Positions 18,601-25,865 of a DNA stretch of 64,000 nt are shown here, piece by piece. Location of the stretch: NCBI RefSeq assembly GCF_003051085.1, contig NZ_QAOM01000002.1:148645-212644 (forward strand), in the 5' to 3' direction. The notes below the pieces were generated by a model. It searched no databases and was not told the DNA's origin. It worked only from the letters and a program-made list of their open reading frames with translations. Each line of letters opens with the position of its first letter. Positions within the stretch are counted from its first letter, which is position 1. Source of the stretch: Trichococcus patagoniensis. GTDB lineage: Bacteria > Bacillota > Bacilli > Lactobacillales > Aerococcaceae. The translations under genes and the position numbers were made by a program.

Positions 18601-18867
18601 AGGAGTTTCCGTCATCTGCTCATCTACCGCACTCACTTCTGCGGGCGGAGATTCCGTGGTTGTAGTTGCGGGTGTGTTGGCGTCATTGGTTTCCATCACT
18701 GTTTCCGGCAGCGGAATACCTGGCGGCTGTTCATAGAGAATGGGCTCTTGGAGTGTGGTTTCAGTTGTCCCTGTTGTCCCTTCCGTTGCTGCAGATACAT
18801 CTGTCAGCGCGCCGTAGATTGTAAATATGACTAAGAAAGGATGCAGTATAATAAATCTTTTTTTCAT
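12655..18867 (-). CDS. Giant secreted protein with seven tandem NodB polysaccharide-deacetylase domains and a C-terminal GH43-like propeller
   Basis: 2070 residues. It has a signal peptide (cleavage near SAA, 25-27) and a Thr/Pro/Glu-rich stalk to about 215. Seven NodB (PF01522) domains of about 225 residues follow, with motif 1 near 236, 454, 683, 906, 1125, 1350 and 1576. A propeller-like domain from about 1786 starts with GTADPFI. Domains 1, 4 and 5 keep TFDD, including the catalytic-base aspartate, and the metal-binding HTYSH or HSYSH. Domains 2, 3, 6 and 7 have TISD, losing the base aspartate; domain 7 also has HTFTQ in place of H-x3-H. D-P-V-rich linkers join the domains. There is no LPxTG, so how it is retained is unclear. 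The RBS AAGGAGGGC precedes the start. It probably trims or binds the locus polysaccharide or peptidoglycan. Confidence 0.88.
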   Translation of the reverse strand: MKKRFIILHPFLVIFTIYGALTDVSAATEGTTGTTETTLQEPILYEQPPGIPLPETVMETNDANTPATTTTESPPAEVSAVDEQMTETPASPTEQPLPETADPQPTTTETTTPATTPTEDATIPEATDLTAPTTETTTPDMTAPVTPIPEENPVDVTVEQPATGTETPIETEQPTETPTETIEVTEETAPIESIVEAGITYEEPMQVMAAAAVSDFSGTSQIINSVNIADNVIALTFDDGHSYGNLYEILDNLNYLGVKATFFMNGDADASLLQQIVADGHQLANHTYSHGDSATLSSSALANDINLMEDYIQETTGTSSLPFFRLPYGSYNSSVLDTVGSLGYQYTIGWDVDTLDWTGISATAVSSAVVNNVRPGSIVLMHASVGAANTPESLWYSIAALKEAGYSFSTVSDLLALGGYFAVEEEAPIEEDYSDDILSEVINQVSTGEKTISLTISDASDAENVREILANLATMDVKATFFLNGLTDPTVINEIIQQGHEIGNHTYTHDDATAMTVGEVVWELNALETLVQDSTGGATTRPYFRAPMGETNDAVLATAASMGYMYTIGWTVDTRDWSGTLTAAQVSSAVVNNLAPGAIFLMHGNASASTTPASLLQMITAIRQLGYNFATISELLALEGSYPTTPGEEPGETIPDPDPNLPSSTSPAEIVNQVNTDVPVISLTISDASGTENVRQILNNLALLGIKATFFLNGMTDPSLIDDIIAQGHEIGNHTYSHEDATQMTQAQLKTDLNNLEQLVQDAAGTSTTPYFRAPMGETNATVLATAGSLGYQYAIGWTIETRDWSGTQTAAQISSAVVNSLAPGAILLLHGSADAVATPAAILQMVAAVQALGYRFETITGLLAYQGIYVGEEPVVTDPDVEEPDYGTGPSRFVSHVDTGRNVIALTFDDGDDYTNLADIIYNLNYLGVKATFFLNGTTDPGLMAELVATGHQLSNHTYSHNDDSTSLSADELAYDLELMEDYILQTTGVSSKPYFRAPAGVYNDAVLETLGSLGYAYTIGWTQDTRDWEGLSETQIAASVTDYLDAGSIYLLHANPTAVGTPQSLWYLIAEARSQGYEFVTIDELMALEGVYDDGSDNGSGEISDGVSQFIEQVDTNQKVISLTFDDLGDSEVLQGVLDALAELDVKATFFADGTADPDMLYQVVSQGHELGNHSYSHEFSTYLTIAEFTAELNALENKVVNATGATSRPLFRPPYGDYDQSVLETLGSLGYTYTVGWSVDTLDYLGTLSSEEIAFNVLDQLSPGSIYLMHAVPESANTPGSLYEIITSAREAGYSFATISDLIQLDGVYLEEPVDPEIPVDPENPVETVLSQLINQITTGEKVVSLTISDASDADNVREILANLATLNVKATFFLNGLTDPTLIDDIIAQGHEIGNHTFSHDDATQMTEAQLTNDLNNLEQLVQNASGTSSKPYFRAPMGATNTTVLTTAGTLGYDYTIGWTVDTRDWSGTMTAAQVSSAVVNNLTPGSIFLLHGNSSAATTPAALLEMIAAARALGYEFTTITGLLALQGIYPDPVDPVDPVDPVDPVDPPVITTPSQLVNQVNTNQQVISLTISDVSSAANLRQILANLALLDVKATFFLNGLTDPTLIDDILAQGHEIGNHTFTQDDATQMTAAELTADLNQLEQLVKTATGESTIPYFRAPMGETNATVLATAGSLGYSYTIGWTVDTRDWSGTLSASQVSAAVLNNLSAGAIYLLHGNSSASTTPTALLEMITAARALGYQFTTISELLAYEGDYSYVEPEPEFVIPELDEFGNVTNPVITRNDVNDVSNPLGTADPFIILVDGVYHMFFEVLEEYDIATQSFTDGVAHAYSEDLINWTYTQVVLSPETDGIRAAYPNVFEYNENYYMIPDQAGNVEAYFATSFPLDWDYHSTLLEGNFVDTNVFEVGGTWYMTTSEDPYNSISLYYNTSGDWRNDQWELHPAGLIIEEDWTEKGYRGAGNPFVYEDYVVMPVQVTPVATNVYGEYTTWFKLSDLSPTTVTVEQLGTAIEAQHNGSWNDLAMHHISHAPYGDGYVYAVDGYAYYASGTGQAEYTIGLYTSKA

Positions 18868-19318
18868 AATTCAGCCCTCCTTCAATCGCTAAATCTGAAA
18901 ACAAGCATATTCAATTAAGTGTTTCTTTTGCTGTGGTGGGTTGTATGCTACGTAACCATCAGGACCATCTCCTTATTATTGAAATTAAACGTGGAATGAG
19001 CCGGAAACAGTGTAAGAGGTCAAGTATTGATAGGTTTATTCGACTGCTTAACTTAACCACTTTATGTTATTATAACCTAAATGAAAGCGATTTAAAAGAA
19101 TTTGAGAATTCAAAGTCAATTCATAAAAGCGTCCGCAGAGGGATTTGTATGACTATGTTAAAATTGAGTAGTATTACTTTGCGATAGGTTTACTTTTTTG
19201 TTAAGTTTTTTAATATTCCTTTTTCATTCGCCAAAATTGTTCTATACTTGGTGGAGCGATATTAAGTAGGGTGATGGGCTGTCATGCAGCCGCATTGCGC
19301 AGAAAGAGGCTCGAACCG
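18868..19318. promoter_or_regulatory. Divergent intergenic region with conserved promoter element, copy 2
   Basis: The region lies between the leftward multi-NodB gene and the rightward LCP copy 2. The block at 19196-19250 matches the 55-base element at 7926-7980 (identical core TTCCTTTTTCATTCG, shared -10 TATACT), and both are followed by GATGGGCT or AATGGGCT. An 84-codon frame at 18933-19187 has no RBS and no family signal, so I do not call it a gene. Confidence 0.55.
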
Positions 19319-20404
19319 ATGAATGACACAAGAAGCAATTATTTTAAGAAGAAAAAACGAAACCGAATCATTATTCTATCATTGATGAGCCTTGTCCTCG
19401 TCGCTTTCGCATTGTTCTGGACTGTCTACGACGATGTGGAGAGCACGTTGAAAACTGTTTTTGAGGATGTCGAAACGGAAAATATGCGGGAAGAGGAAGT
19501 TTCGGTCGATGCGACCCATCCGATTTCGTTTGCGCTGTTGGGTATCGATATGTACGGTGATGGTATCGCAGACGGAACCGGTCGTTCGGACACGATCATC
19601 GTTGCGACGGTCAATCCGAAGACCAAAGAGACTACAATCGTCAGTGTGCCGCGTGACAGCTATGCTGAGATGGTGGGCTACGAAACAAACCTCTATCCCG
19701 AATACAACGACAAAATCACGCATGCCTATGCTTTCGGGAGCACCCAGATGGCGATAAACTCCATCCAGGAATTCCTGAACGTGCCGATCGACTATTACGT
19801 CGAAATCAATATGCAAGGATTGCACGATATCGTCGAAGCAATCGGAGGCATCGAATTGACGAGCCCGTTGACTTTCGAGTTTGAAGGTTCTTCCTTCGTT
19901 GAGGGCAAAACAGTTCTAGCGGGTGGTTGGGATGCCTTGGCTTTCGCCCGGATGCGCAAAGAGGATCCGGAAGGCGACTTGGGTCGACAGAATCGACAAC
20001 GGATGGTCATCAAAGCGATTTTGGATAAGTTGATCAGTATCGACAGCGTCACGAATTACAAAAAAATTCTCAGTGCAGTGGAAGTGAATATCCAAACCAA
20101 TCTTTCTTTCGAGGATCTCCTGGACATCAAGTCCGGCTATGTCGACGCCCTTGACACATTCACGCAACTTTCGATTGCTGGGGAAGAATTGTATTATGAT
20201 GAAATCTACTATTATTATGTGGATCCGGAAGAGCGTTTGCGCATCGCCAACACGCTGCGTGATGAATTGGAAATCGATCAGGTTCAGTTCAGCGACATGA
20301 ATCTTTCGGATGCTGACTCATCCTTTGGTTTTGGCCAGATGACCAGCGCCGGATTGGTTACAGGGACGTCCGATTTAGACAGTGTCCAAGAAACAGAAGA
20401 ATAA
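19319..20404 (+). CDS. LytR-CpsA-Psr (LCP) family glycopolymer transferase, copy 2
   Basis: A 361-residue paralogue of the LCP at 6532, with one N-terminal helix (about 17-35) after a Lys/Arg-rich start. The domain carries PISFALLGID, GTGRSDTI, VSVPRDSYAEMVGYE, KITHAYAFGS, DYYVEINM, GIELTSP and LAFARMRKEDPEGDLGRQNR. It lacks the long tyrosine-rich tail of copy 1. ATG 19319 was chosen after AGAAAGAGG; an in-frame ATG at 19274 (or GTG 19271) is possible. It shares its promoter block with GT2-1. Two LCP genes in one locus suggest two attached polymers or partial redundancy. Confidence 0.9.
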   Translation: MNDTRSNYFKKKKRNRIIILSLMSLVLVAFALFWTVYDDVESTLKTVFEDVETENMREEEVSVDATHPISFALLGIDMYGDGIADGTGRSDTIIVATVNPKTKETTIVSVPRDSYAEMVGYETNLYPEYNDKITHAYAFGSTQMAINSIQEFLNVPIDYYVEINMQGLHDIVEAIGGIELTSPLTFEFEGSSFVEGKTVLAGGWDALAFARMRKEDPEGDLGRQNRQRMVIKAILDKLISIDSVTNYKKILSAVEVNIQTNLSFEDLLDIKSGYVDALDTFTQLSIAGEELYYDEIYYYYVDPEERLRIANTLRDELEIDQVQFSDMNLSDADSSFGFGQMTSAGLVTGTSDLDSVQETEE

Positions 20405-20474
20405 GAAAAAAATCATCTACAGCAATAATGAAAAAGAAAATAAACGATATCAGCCAATTGGAAAGAGGGATTAC

Positions 20475-21488
20475 ATGTCAGTATTAGTAACAGGCGGAGC
20501 CGGCTACATCGGCAGCCATACCGTAGTGGAATTATTGAACGCAGGTCAAGAAGTGGTCATCGTCGACAACTATTCGAACAGCAAACCGGAAGTGTTGAAC
20601 CGGATCAAAATGATCACCGGTAAAGCACCGACTTTCTATGAAGTGGATGTTTTGGACCGCGAGGCGCTGGATGGCGTCTTTGCAAAAGAGGACATCGACT
20701 CCGTCATCCATTTCGCCGGTTATAAAGCAGTGGGCGAATCCGTATCGAAACCGATCGAATATTACCACAACAACATCACGAGCTCTTTGGTACTGTGCGA
20801 TGTGATGCGCAGTCATGGCGTGAAGAAGATCGTCTTCAGCTCCTCGGCGACGGTCTACGGTATGAACAACGTGTCGCCTCTGACTGAGGACTTGCCGACA
20901 AGCGCAACGAACCCTTACGGCTACACGAAAGTCATGATTGAACAGATCCTTCAGGATGTGGCTGTTTCCGATTCCGAGTGGAGCATCGCCTTGCTGCGTT
21001 ACTTCAATCCGATCGGCGCGCATGCATCCGGCCTGATCGGCGAAGACCCGACCGGCATCCCGAACAACCTGATGCCCTACATCACCCAAGTGGCGGTCGG
21101 AAAATTGCCGCGCCTGAGCGTGTTCGGGGACGATTATGACACCCCGGACGGTACCGGCGTGCGCGACTACATCCACGTCGTCGATTTGGCATTGGGCCAC
21201 ATCAAAGCCTTGGACAAAATCAAAGAAACAAACGGCGTCGGCATCTACAACCTCGGTACCGGCATCGGCTACAGTGTGCTGGACTTGACGTATAATTTCC
21301 AGAAGGCTACTGGAGTCGAGATTCCTTACACAATCATCGACAGACGCCCTGGCGACGTAGGGACTTGCTACGCGGATGCGACAAAGGCAAAAGAAGAACT
21401 AGGCTGGACAGCCCAGAAGACATTGGCTGACATGTGCCGTGATTCCTGGAATTGGCAAAAGAGTAATCCGAATGGTTACGAAGCGTAG
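20475..21488 (+). CDS. galE: UDP-glucose 4-epimerase
   Basis: A 337-residue NAD-dependent SDR enzyme that interconverts UDP-glucose and UDP-galactose. It has the Rossmann motif VTGGAGYIGSHT at the N-terminus, SSSATVYG with the catalytic serine/threonine region, and YGYTK with the catalytic Tyr and Lys. DRRPGDVGTCYAD near the C-terminus is typical of GalE. The start follows GGAAAGAGGG. It supplies UDP-galactose for the polysaccharide and links to the galU product next door. A terminator follows. Confidence 0.95.
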   Translation: MSVLVTGGAGYIGSHTVVELLNAGQEVVIVDNYSNSKPEVLNRIKMITGKAPTFYEVDVLDREALDGVFAKEDIDSVIHFAGYKAVGESVSKPIEYYHNNITSSLVLCDVMRSHGVKKIVFSSSATVYGMNNVSPLTEDLPTSATNPYGYTKVMIEQILQDVAVSDSEWSIALLRYFNPIGAHASGLIGEDPTGIPNNLMPYITQVAVGKLPRLSVFGDDYDTPDGTGVRDYIHVVDLALGHIKALDKIKETNGVGIYNLGTGIGYSVLDLTYNFQKATGVEIPYTIIDRRPGDVGTCYADATKAKEELGWTAQKTLADMCRDSWNWQKSNPNGYEA

Positions 21489-21507
21489 TTTCTGCGCTGA
21501 ATGAGCT

Positions 21508-21556
21508 TGGGCCGCGGCAGCGCTCATCCGATTGGATGCGTGCCGTGGCCCTTTTT
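21508..21556 (+). terminator. Intrinsic terminator after galE
   Basis: GGGCCGCGGCAGCG pairs with CGTGCCGTGGCCC (two mismatch/wobble positions) and is followed by TTTTT. Confidence 0.85.
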
Positions 21557-21570
21557 CTGTCTTATGTTGA

Positions 21571-21599
21571 TTCTTTTTTTGCGGCATCTTTGTTATAAT
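21571..21599 (+). promoter_or_regulatory. Probable promoter of galU
   Basis: A perfect TATAAT at 21594-21599 lies 33 bases before the galU start. TTCTTT with a 17-base spacer, or TTGATT with a 21-base spacer, would be the -35. Confidence 0.5.
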
Positions 21600-21632
21600 G
21601 GAACAGACTATACGAAGAAAGAGGGAGTCCCC

Positions 21633-22517
21633 ATGACAAAAGTACGGAAAGCTGTAATACCTGCAGCAGGTTTAGGAACGCGATTTTTGCCGGCGACGAA
21701 AGCGATGGCAAAGGAAATGATGCCGATCGTGGATACACCGAGCATCCAATATGTGGTGGAAGAAGCCATGGCTGCCGGCATCGAAGAGATCATCATCATC
21801 TCCGGTAAGGGCAAAAGTCCGATCGAGGATCATTTTGACGTAAACATTGCCTTGGAAGAGAACTTGAAGGAAAAAGGCAAGACGGCGATGTTGGAATTGG
21901 TTCAGAAAACAAACATTCCGCACATCCATTACGTGCGCCAAGCCTATCCGAATGGACTTGGTGACGCCATTCTGCAGGCTGAAGCTTTCATCGGGAACGA
22001 ACCTTTTGTCGTGCTTTTGGGCGATGATATCATGCCGAGCGAAGTCCCGTTGGCAAAAGCTTTGATGGATACCTATGACGAGACGAATGGCGGCGTTGTT
22101 GCAACGATGCGCATCCCCGATGACATGACGAACCGATACGGCATCGTCGACATCAAAGAAAAAGTCGGCGAACATATCTACAGCGTCAACCACTTCATCG
22201 AGAAACCGACTCCGGAAGAATCGCCGAGCAACCTTGCCATCATCGGCAGGTATTTGCTGACGCCGGAAATATTCGACATTCTGCGCAACCAAGCGCCGGA
22301 TGCCGGCAACGAGATCCAGCTGACCGACGCAATCGAGTCATTGAATGCGATCCATCCGTTGGTCGCTTATGAATATACCGGCAAGCGCTATGACGTAGGC
22401 GATAAATACGGCTTATTGATCGCGAACATCGAATTCGGTCTGGAGAACAAAGATACAGCCGACAAAATGCGCCCTTACCTGAAAGAATTGGCTAAGGAAT
22501 TAAAGAACAAAGCATAA
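21633..22517 (+). CDS. galU: UTP-glucose-1-phosphate uridylyltransferase
   Basis: A 294-residue nucleotidyltransferase making UDP-glucose from UTP and glucose-1-phosphate. The N-terminus has the signature GLGTRFLPATKAMAKEM; IPHIHYVRQAYPNGLGDAI, VLLGDD, FIEKP and the late KRYDVGDKYG are all typical. The start codon follows AAAGAGGGAG and fits the usual family start (TKVRKAVIPAAG). With galE it provides UDP-Glc and UDP-Gal to the transferases on either side. It is also needed for glycolipid and teichoic acid synthesis in related species. Confidence 0.96.
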   Translation: MTKVRKAVIPAAGLGTRFLPATKAMAKEMMPIVDTPSIQYVVEEAMAAGIEEIIIISGKGKSPIEDHFDVNIALEENLKEKGKTAMLELVQKTNIPHIHYVRQAYPNGLGDAILQAEAFIGNEPFVVLLGDDIMPSEVPLAKALMDTYDETNGGVVATMRIPDDMTNRYGIVDIKEKVGEHIYSVNHFIEKPTPEESPSNLAIIGRYLLTPEIFDILRNQAPDAGNEIQLTDAIESLNAIHPLVAYEYTGKRYDVGDKYGLLIANIEFGLENKDTADKMRPYLKELAKELKNKA

Positions 22518-22528
22518 CGCGTTGATCT

Positions 22529-22580
22529 GACGGAGCAAATTTTATACAGCCCCGGCCTTGGCTGGCCTGGGTGCTCCGTC
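22529..22580 (+). other. Nested intercistronic hairpin after galU
   Basis: GACGGAGCA (22529-22537) pairs with TGCTCCGTC (22572-22580), and inside it CCCCGGCC pairs with GGCCTGGG. No T-run follows, and the RBS of the next gene lies 13 bases further on. It could stabilise or process the mRNA rather than end it. Confidence 0.55.
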
Positions 22581-22606
22581 ATGCCCAATGTCAGGAAGGA
22601 AAACTA

Positions 22607-23650
22607 ATGGAAAACAAACCTTTTTTCAGCATCGTGATCCCGGCCTACAACTGCGCCGGCACCATCCCTGCCAATTTGGAAAGCATCGCCGCGCAGACGG
22701 TAAGCGATTTTGAAGTCATCATCGTGAACGACGGTTCGAAGGACGCGACTGCGGACGTTCTGCAGGCATTCGCAGATAAGGACAGCCGCTTCTCTTTCAT
22801 CACCATTCCGAACAATGGGCCGGGGAATGCCCGCAATCAAGGGATTGCCCGCGCACAGGGACAATATCTGTTTTTGATGGATGCGGACGATGAAATCGAG
22901 TACCATACTTTGGAACGCTACCAAGCAATCATCAACAAAGAGTCTCCGGATCTGATCGTGGCATCCTACAATCTGCGGGTGCTGGACAATCAGGAAATCG
23001 TTTCGGAAAAGCAGGTCATCGCCGAGGATCGGGTCTACGCCTCGAATGCGGCGTTCCTGGAGAATCTGTATCCTTTGATGAACAAACAGCTGATGTATGT
23101 CATCTGGAACAAAATCTACCGTCTGGACATCATCCGTGAGCACCAAATCACCTTTCCGAGCTACAGCAGCTGCGAGGACCGCCTGTTCAACATCGCCTAC
23201 TACCGGCATGCCGACAAAGTCGTGACGACAAGCGAGGTGCTGTACCAGTACGCCTTCGAAGGCAAAAGCAGCTTGACCAACAAGTATTTCGACAATAAAT
23301 TCGAGACGTTCCTGGAATTCTACAATGAATTGCTGGACCTGACCGACAAGAATCTGGGTGGTTTCAGTGCGCTTTTCCTGAAAGGCACGATGTCCTGCAT
23401 CATTCCGTTGCACGGCGCCAGCTGCCCTTTGGATTGGGCAGGCAAACGGCGCTACATCGAAAAGATACTGCAGCATCCACGCGTGCAGTATGCAACGGCG
23501 CACAGCCTGACCGATACACCGATCCGGAAAATCATGCAGTTCCTGTTCCGGAGCAAATCGGTCTACCTGAACTATATCGCTTCCGGCATGATGCACCTCT
23601 TGAGTAATGCGTCGCCGAAATTGATCGAAAAACTCAAAGGAAATTTCTAG
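22607..23650 (+). CDS. GT2 family glycosyltransferase, copy 3
   Basis: A 347-residue GT-A transferase with FSIVIPAYNCAG, VNDGSKDAT, GPGNARNQG and a DADDE metal site. The C-terminal part has RIxR-like basic and hydrophobic segments typical of capsule transferases acting at the membrane. RBS: AGGAAGG. It starts an operon with the GT4 gene, the Wzz-like protein and the polymerase (gaps of 21, -4 and 20 bases), so it most likely builds the same repeat unit. Confidence 0.88.
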   Translation: MENKPFFSIVIPAYNCAGTIPANLESIAAQTVSDFEVIIVNDGSKDATADVLQAFADKDSRFSFITIPNNGPGNARNQGIARAQGQYLFLMDADDEIEYHTLERYQAIINKESPDLIVASYNLRVLDNQEIVSEKQVIAEDRVYASNAAFLENLYPLMNKQLMYVIWNKIYRLDIIREHQITFPSYSSCEDRLFNIAYYRHADKVVTTSEVLYQYAFEGKSSLTNKYFDNKFETFLEFYNELLDLTDKNLGGFSALFLKGTMSCIIPLHGASCPLDWAGKRRYIEKILQHPRVQYATAHSLTDTPIRKIMQFLFRSKSVYLNYIASGMMHLLSNASPKLIEKLKGNF

Positions 23651-23671
23651 ACAGATGGGAGAACTACACTA

Positions 23672-24778
23672 ATGACTCAACCTGAACGTGTCCTGCATTT
23701 CCAGGGCAGAATGGGAAAAGGCGGCGCGGAAACCTTCATGATGAACGCCTACCGCAATATCGACCGCTCAAAGTTTCAATTCGATTTCGTCATCTATGAA
23801 GAATTTGCTGATGTGCGTCCTTACCATGACGAAATCGCTGCATTGGGGGGCAAGATTTTCGTCGTGCCGAACCCTAATAAGCATCCATTAAAATACATCA
23901 AAACCGTCAGCAAACTGCTGCAGGAGAACCAAGTCGATATCGTCCATAACGAAATCTTCTTCGGCGGCGGCCTGAACTTGTGGCTGGCTGCCAAAGCCGG
24001 CGTCAAACAGCGCATCGCCCACAGCCATGCGACTTCCGACGGTAAGGGCAACCGATTCCCGTACAGCGTCGTGCGCCCAATTTTCAACAGTTTGATGATG
24101 AAATATGCGACTGATTTCATTGGCTGTTCGGATGAGGCCGGCGTTGGCCTTTTCGGCAAGGAACAGCCTTTCGTTATGCTTCCGAACGGCATCGACCTGG
24201 ACCGTTACCGCAATGTGCCGGTGACGAAGGCAGAGATGCATGCGCAGTTGGGCATTCCGCAAGATGCTTTCGTGATCGGACACATCGGCCGCTTCGAGGA
24301 ACAGAAAAATCACCGGCTGCTGCTGAAAATTTTTGCGCACATCCTGAAGAAGCACCCGAACACGTATCTGCTGTCGGTCGGGGCCGGCAGCCTGGAAGCA
24401 GAGATCCACGGCTTGGCCAAGGATCTGGGCGTATCCGAGCATGTGCTCTTCTTGGGGGAACGCGAAGATATCGCCGAGCTGCTGAAAGCGATGGACGTCT
24501 TCCTGTTGCCTTCGTTGTATGAAGGTTTGCCGATCGTGGCGGTGGAAGCGCAGGCCGCCAACGCCAAGTTGGTGATGTCGACGGAAGTCTCGGAGGACAC
24601 GGTGTTATCCGAGAATGTCCGTTTTGTGCCGCTTGATGCGAGTCTGGACATTTGGGAAGCCGAAGTCATGGGAGAGCCGAAAGGCAACCGTCCAAAACCG
24701 GAAATGGAAGCTTTTGACATGCGGAAGACCGCAAAAGCGCTGGAAAAAATATACGACGCGAAGGAGGCCTCTGCATGA
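23672..24778 (+). CDS. GT4 family glycosyltransferase (EpsF-like)
   Basis: A 368-residue GT-B transferase. The N-terminal domain starts VLHFQGRMGKGGAETF, the acceptor-domain glycine loop typical of EpsF/GT4. HNEIFFGG, HSHATSD and LPNGIDLDRY follow, then the donor-domain GRFEEQKNHRLLL. LLPSLYEGLPIVAVEAQA contains the E-x7-E sugar-nucleotide motif. It acts on the inner membrane face. Its stop overlaps the next start (ATGA). Confidence 0.92.
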   Translation: MTQPERVLHFQGRMGKGGAETFMMNAYRNIDRSKFQFDFVIYEEFADVRPYHDEIAALGGKIFVVPNPNKHPLKYIKTVSKLLQENQVDIVHNEIFFGGGLNLWLAAKAGVKQRIAHSHATSDGKGNRFPYSVVRPIFNSLMMKYATDFIGCSDEAGVGLFGKEQPFVMLPNGIDLDRYRNVPVTKAEMHAQLGIPQDAFVIGHIGRFEEQKNHRLLLKIFAHILKKHPNTYLLSVGAGSLEAEIHGLAKDLGVSEHVLFLGEREDIAELLKAMDVFLLPSLYEGLPIVAVEAQAANAKLVMSTEVSEDTVLSENVRFVPLDASLDIWEAEVMGEPKGNRPKPEMEAFDMRKTAKALEKIYDAKEASA

Positions 24779-25845
24779 TGCATTTACCCACCCTAAAACA
24801 AACAAAAGAATTTTTGCAGGATAACAAAAAGACGATCTTCGGGACTGCTTTAGCACTTGTCCTCCTGTATGCACTGGCGATCGCCTACACGCTGTTCAGT
24901 GATGATAAAGTCGAAGAAATCAAGAAAATTGATCCGGGCACTGGATTGGAACTGCAGTTGATCACGGACACTGAATACAAAGCACTCTTAGAAGATGCCG
25001 TACGTTTCGATTTCTATGTAGAAAATACGGAAGGCTATGCTTTCACGAATTTTAATCTGTTGGAAGCAGTGCTGTTATCGCCAAATGTCTATGAAGCGAT
25101 TGATTCGGTGGAGCCGATCGTTGCAACTGATGAAATCGAAGCGATGGAGGAAGGCGACATTCCGGCGAATTACATGATTGATGTGGATACGGATTATGAT
25201 ACGAGTGAGTTGCACATCACTGTAGGGACAGGGGATGAAGCAAAGAATGAAGCCATCGCAACAGTCCTCTATAAAGCAATGCAAGAGGGAACGATCCCAT
25301 TCTTCGAAAACAAGAGCATCTACCTGTTGTCCGAACCGCATGTTGTCCAACTGGATAAAGGTCCGGAGCAGACAAATGAAACAGGAAGTACTAGCATGTT
25401 GCTGTATCTTGTCATGGGAGCCGGACTGTTCATCGCTGGTTTATTTTTGGGCATGCTGTTGGGATTCTTCCGACTATTCTTCAAGAAGGAAATCACGGAT
25501 GTGTTCAATTATCGCATGAGCGATGATGATACCGTGCTCGACTTGTCCCATACGACTGCTACAGCTCAGGAAGCCGCTTTGGCGCATGGAATCCAACATC
25601 CGGCTGCGGCCCGCAAGCTAGTTTTGTCAGAGCAGCCGTTGCCTACTGACGTACAGAAACTTCTGGAGCAGATGGAAGGCACGCCATACGTATTCGCGCA
25701 ATCCGTCCTTTCGGCAGACCCACTGTTGAGTTTCGATGAAGTCATCATCGTTTCCCGTAAGAACGGCACGACGAAGGATTGGTACAAGAACCAACGCACG
25801 CTATTGGAAAATTACGCGACTCCAATCAAAATCATCTTAGTCTAG
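24775..25845 (+). CDS. Two-helix Wzz-like membrane protein with a kinase-like cytoplasmic domain lacking a P-loop
   Basis: 356 residues. The topology matches a polysaccharide co-polymerase: helix 1 near 19-40, an extracellular domain of about 160 residues, helix 2 near 205-230, and a 125-residue cytoplasmic tail. The tail ends with SFDEVIIVSRKNGTTKDW...LLENYATPIKIILV, which has the spacing of the segment after Walker B in the BY-kinases here (DGTIFVVQHGVSTK...NANVLGAVYN). No GKST or Walker B D-x-P-P is present. I infer a fused Wzz plus degenerate kinase domain, acting structurally. It lies directly before the EpsG-type polymerase, fitting a role in chain length. The ATGA overlap makes 24775 or 24778 the start. 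The family is not certain. Confidence 0.6.
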   Translation: MMHLPTLKQTKEFLQDNKKTIFGTALALVLLYALAIAYTLFSDDKVEEIKKIDPGTGLELQLITDTEYKALLEDAVRFDFYVENTEGYAFTNFNLLEAVLLSPNVYEAIDSVEPIVATDEIEAMEEGDIPANYMIDVDTDYDTSELHITVGTGDEAKNEAIATVLYKAMQEGTIPFFENKSIYLLSEPHVVQLDKGPEQTNETGSTSMLLYLVMGAGLFIAGLFLGMLLGFFRLFFKKEITDVFNYRMSDDDTVLDLSHTTATAQEAALAHGIQHPAAARKLVLSEQPLPTDVQKLLEQMEGTPYVFAQSVLSADPLLSFDEVIIVSRKNGTTKDWYKNQRTLLENYATPIKIILV

Positions 25846-25865
25846 CATTGGAGGAGGAATAATGG

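Noticed and set aside
13318..18736. Many plus-strand frames opposite the multi-NodB gene
   Set aside because: They repeat in step with the NodB domains and are antisense shadows of the repeats.
18933..19187. 84-codon frame in the divergent region
   Set aside because: No RBS, odd composition, and it runs next to the conserved promoter block; probably chance.
22604..23596. 330-codon open frame on the minus strand
   Set aside because: It is antisense to the GT2 gene whose motifs are clear; it has no RBS or family pattern.
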